DNA from: Planctomycetota bacterium
GTDB taxonomy: Bacteria > Planctomycetota > Phycisphaerae > Phycisphaerales > UBA1924
Length of the DNA: 64,000 bases
Direction of reading: 5' to 3'
Assembly (NCBI GenBank): GCA_039819165.1
Contig: JBCBSM010000001.1
Coordinates: 62,001-126,000 of the forward strand
Below the pieces are notes generated by a model that saw nothing but the letters and a program-made list of their open reading frames with translations, searched no databases and was not told the DNA's origin. Positions 62,559-64,000 of the stretch are shown here, piece after piece. The position numbers and the translations under genes are program-made. Within the stretch, counting starts at the first letter, position 1; every line of letters starts with the position of its first letter.

Positions 62559-64000
62559 GTGGCACGAACGACGCGAGCCCCACGCACGCAGCCCATCCGC
62601 GTCAGCATGACGCTGCACGTGGTGGGCGTGATCGTCGTGCTGTCGGTGGTCGTCTTCGCGATGGCGGTGTTCGGCGCTCGCCGGGCGGTGCAGCGGCTGT
62701 CGGGCGAGGTGACCCACCAAGCCACCGAGCGGACCCGGGAGGGGCTCAACCGCTTCTTCGAGCCCGTGGGCGAGTCGCTGGGCATCGCCGCCCGCTGGAG
62801 CCAGGCCGGCCGCATCGCGCCCGAAGCGCCCCTCGAGACCCTCGCGGTGCTCGGTCCCTTGGTCCGCCAGTCGCCGTCGATCTCGTCGGCCATCATCGCC
62901 GACGAGGCCGGCCACGAGGTGCTCATCCTTGAGCTCGATGACGGCTGGCGGGTGCGGATCACCGAGCCGCCGCCGCCGGACGGCGCGGCCGAGTCGACCA
63001 ACACCATCGTGCTCCTCGATCGGCAGGGACGCGAGACGCGGCGATGGCGCGAACACGGCTACACGCCGCTGGATCGGGCGTGGTTCCGCCTGGCCATGGA
63101 GCGGGCCGACGAAGACGGCTTCGACGCCCAGGGCCGCGGCTCGCTCGCGTGGACGGACGTCTATACGTTCTTCACGACCGGGGACTATGGCATTACGGCC
63201 GCCATGCCGCATCTCACGGCGGATGGCTCGCGGCGGGTGATCGCCTTCGACGTGCTGCTGCGGGACATCTCCGAGTTCACCCGCGGCATCCACGTGGTCA
63301 ATGACGGCGTGGTCGTCGTGACGACGCCGCAGCGGCGGCTGATCGGGGCCCCGGGGCTATCCGAATTCGACGACGCCGAGCGGCTCCGCGGTGCGCTCGA
63401 GCGCCCGCTGGGGGACCTGGAAATCCCGCTGCTGGCCCGGGCCGACGAGACGCTGGGCGCGCTGTACTCCAGCGACGAGTTCCGGGTGCTCCGCTTCGGC
63501 GTGGGCGGCGAGCCGTGGTGGGGCGCTGCTGATCTCTACAGGCTCGGCGGCGAGCGTTCCTACTGGATCTGGGTGCTCGTGCCCGAGCGGGACATCCTGG
63601 GCGACCTGCACTGGCAGCGGGTGCTCATCCCGATCGCGGCGGGCATCGCGCTGTGCCTGGGCGTCCTGCGGGCGCTCCAACTCGCCGCGCGGTACAGCGG
63701 GCCCTTGCGACGGCTCGTCGATCAGAGCGATCGCATCAGCCGCATGGAGCTCGACGAGGGCGAGCCCATCACGTCCACGGTGGAGGAAGTCCAGCAGCTC
63801 GCCCGCGCCCAGGACCACATGCGGGCCTCGCTCCGCACGCTGGTCAAGCTCGAGCAGGACATGGCGCTCGCGCGGCGGATCCAGCAGGACACCTGGCCCG
63901 CGGCGATGCCCACCGATGACCGATTCGAGATCGACGCCTGGAGCGAGCCCGCCGACGAGACCGGCGGCGACGGCTACGACGTGGTGCCCGTCCGCATCAT
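62559..64000 (+). CDS. RsbU/SpoIIE-type PP2C phosphatase with extracytoplasmic sensor (3' truncated by window end)
   Basis: At least 480 residues, running off the window. A GTG start at 62559 has GGGAGG 7 nt upstream. The first membrane helix (about 18-40, VVGVIVVLSVVVFAMAVFGA) is followed by an extracytoplasmic dCache-like sensor of about 290 residues, a second helix (about 350-368), a HAMP-like linker and a coiled coil. The start of the PP2C domain is KLEQDMALARRIQQDTWPAA followed by ETGGDGYDVVPVR, the SpoIIE/RsbU signature with the first metal Asp. The product would dephosphorylate an anti-sigma-antagonist or similar partner. The partner genes are outside the window. Confidence 0.9.
   Translation, partial: MARTTRAPRTQPIRVSMTLHVVGVIVVLSVVVFAMAVFGARRAVQRLSGEVTHQATERTREGLNRFFEPVGESLGIAARWSQAGRIAPEAPLETLAVLGPLVRQSPSISSAIIADEAGHEVLILELDDGWRVRITEPPPPDGAAESTNTIVLLDRQGRETRRWREHGYTPLDRAWFRLAMERADEDGFDAQGRGSLAWTDVYTFFTTGDYGITAAMPHLTADGSRRVIAFDVLLRDISEFTRGIHVVNDGVVVVTTPQRRLIGAPGLSEFDDAERLRGALERPLGDLEIPLLARADETLGALYSSDEFRVLRFGVGGEPWWGAADLYRLGGERSYWIWVLVPERDILGDLHWQRVLIPIAAGIALCLGVLRALQLAARYSGPLRRLVDQSDRISRMELDEGEPITSTVEEVQQLARAQDHMRASLRTLVKLEQDMALARRIQQDTWPAAMPTDDRFEIDAWSEPADETGGDGYDVVPVRI

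Noticed and set aside
1-64000. CRISPR arrays, insertion sequences, integrases, phage genes and rRNA
   Set aside because: No regularly spaced direct repeats, transposase or integrase motifs, phage structural genes or rRNA segments were seen.

Overview
The window is very GC-rich, densely coded DNA from a bacterium. The gene content points to the Planctomycetota, most likely class Phycisphaerae. The evidence is Ser/Thr kinases with long TPR tails beside ECF sigma factors, a TPR-sulfotransferase, an Hc1-type histone H1-like protein, and a secreted beta-propeller ending in a duplicated GC-type dockerin motif (LTLFDFLAFQN twice, then a C-terminal Cys). There is no phage, insertion sequence, CRISPR array or rRNA. 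It reads as an ordinary chromosomal segment with two tRNAs and several decayed genes.

Layout. 0-5.1 kb: an ECF sigma factor overlapping a truncated Ser/Thr kinase on the minus strand, diverging from a second full-length kinase-TPR protein. 5.1-6.3 kb: a broken gene and tRNA-Val. 6.3-11.5 kb: a tetR-adaptor-RND efflux operon. 11.5-17 kb: a Mn/Fe-type ABC uptake operon, with its DtxR/MntR regulator and a palindromic operator over the -35 box; both permease subunits carry extra DtxR-like C-terminal domains. 17-29.8 kb: TPR-sulfotransferase, GT87 membrane glycosyltransferase, a large secreted BNR/VPS10 propeller with PDZ and EF-hands, PepSY, DinB, DoxX-like, lipoprotein metallo-beta-lactamase fold, BLUF photoreceptor and dockerin propeller. 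30-40.5 kb: a three-domain trypsin-like protein, tRNA-Asn, a lone CoA-transferase beta subunit, an ABC-F ATPase, an M61 peptidase and a phosphohexomutase. 40.6-50.3 kb: an ECF sigma/anti-sigma-like/giant secreted protein operon, a methyltransferase, a C45 Ntn-hydrolase, and a second sigma/DUF4349 pair disrupted by frameshifts. 50.3-55.6 kb: histone-like, fabZ, manA, an APH-like kinase, a class I amidotransferase hydrolase and DUF4340. 55.6-64 kb: PutA, then a ribF-nrnA-methyltransferase-Imm53 (broken) run, a DoxX-like protein and a truncated RsbU/SpoIIE phosphatase.

Two cross-cutting signals stand out. At least six genes without a Shine-Dalgarno have a -10-like hexamer (mostly TAnnnT) exactly 5 nt before the start codon, which suggests leaderless transcripts with ATG, GTG and TTG starts. 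Four loci (5469-6185, 48660-49684, 49681-50303, 61690-62040) show an apparent in-frame stop or frameshift inside a sequence that otherwise reads as one coherent protein. These are either genuine decay or assembly errors.

All functional calls come from reading motifs by eye. No database search was run.
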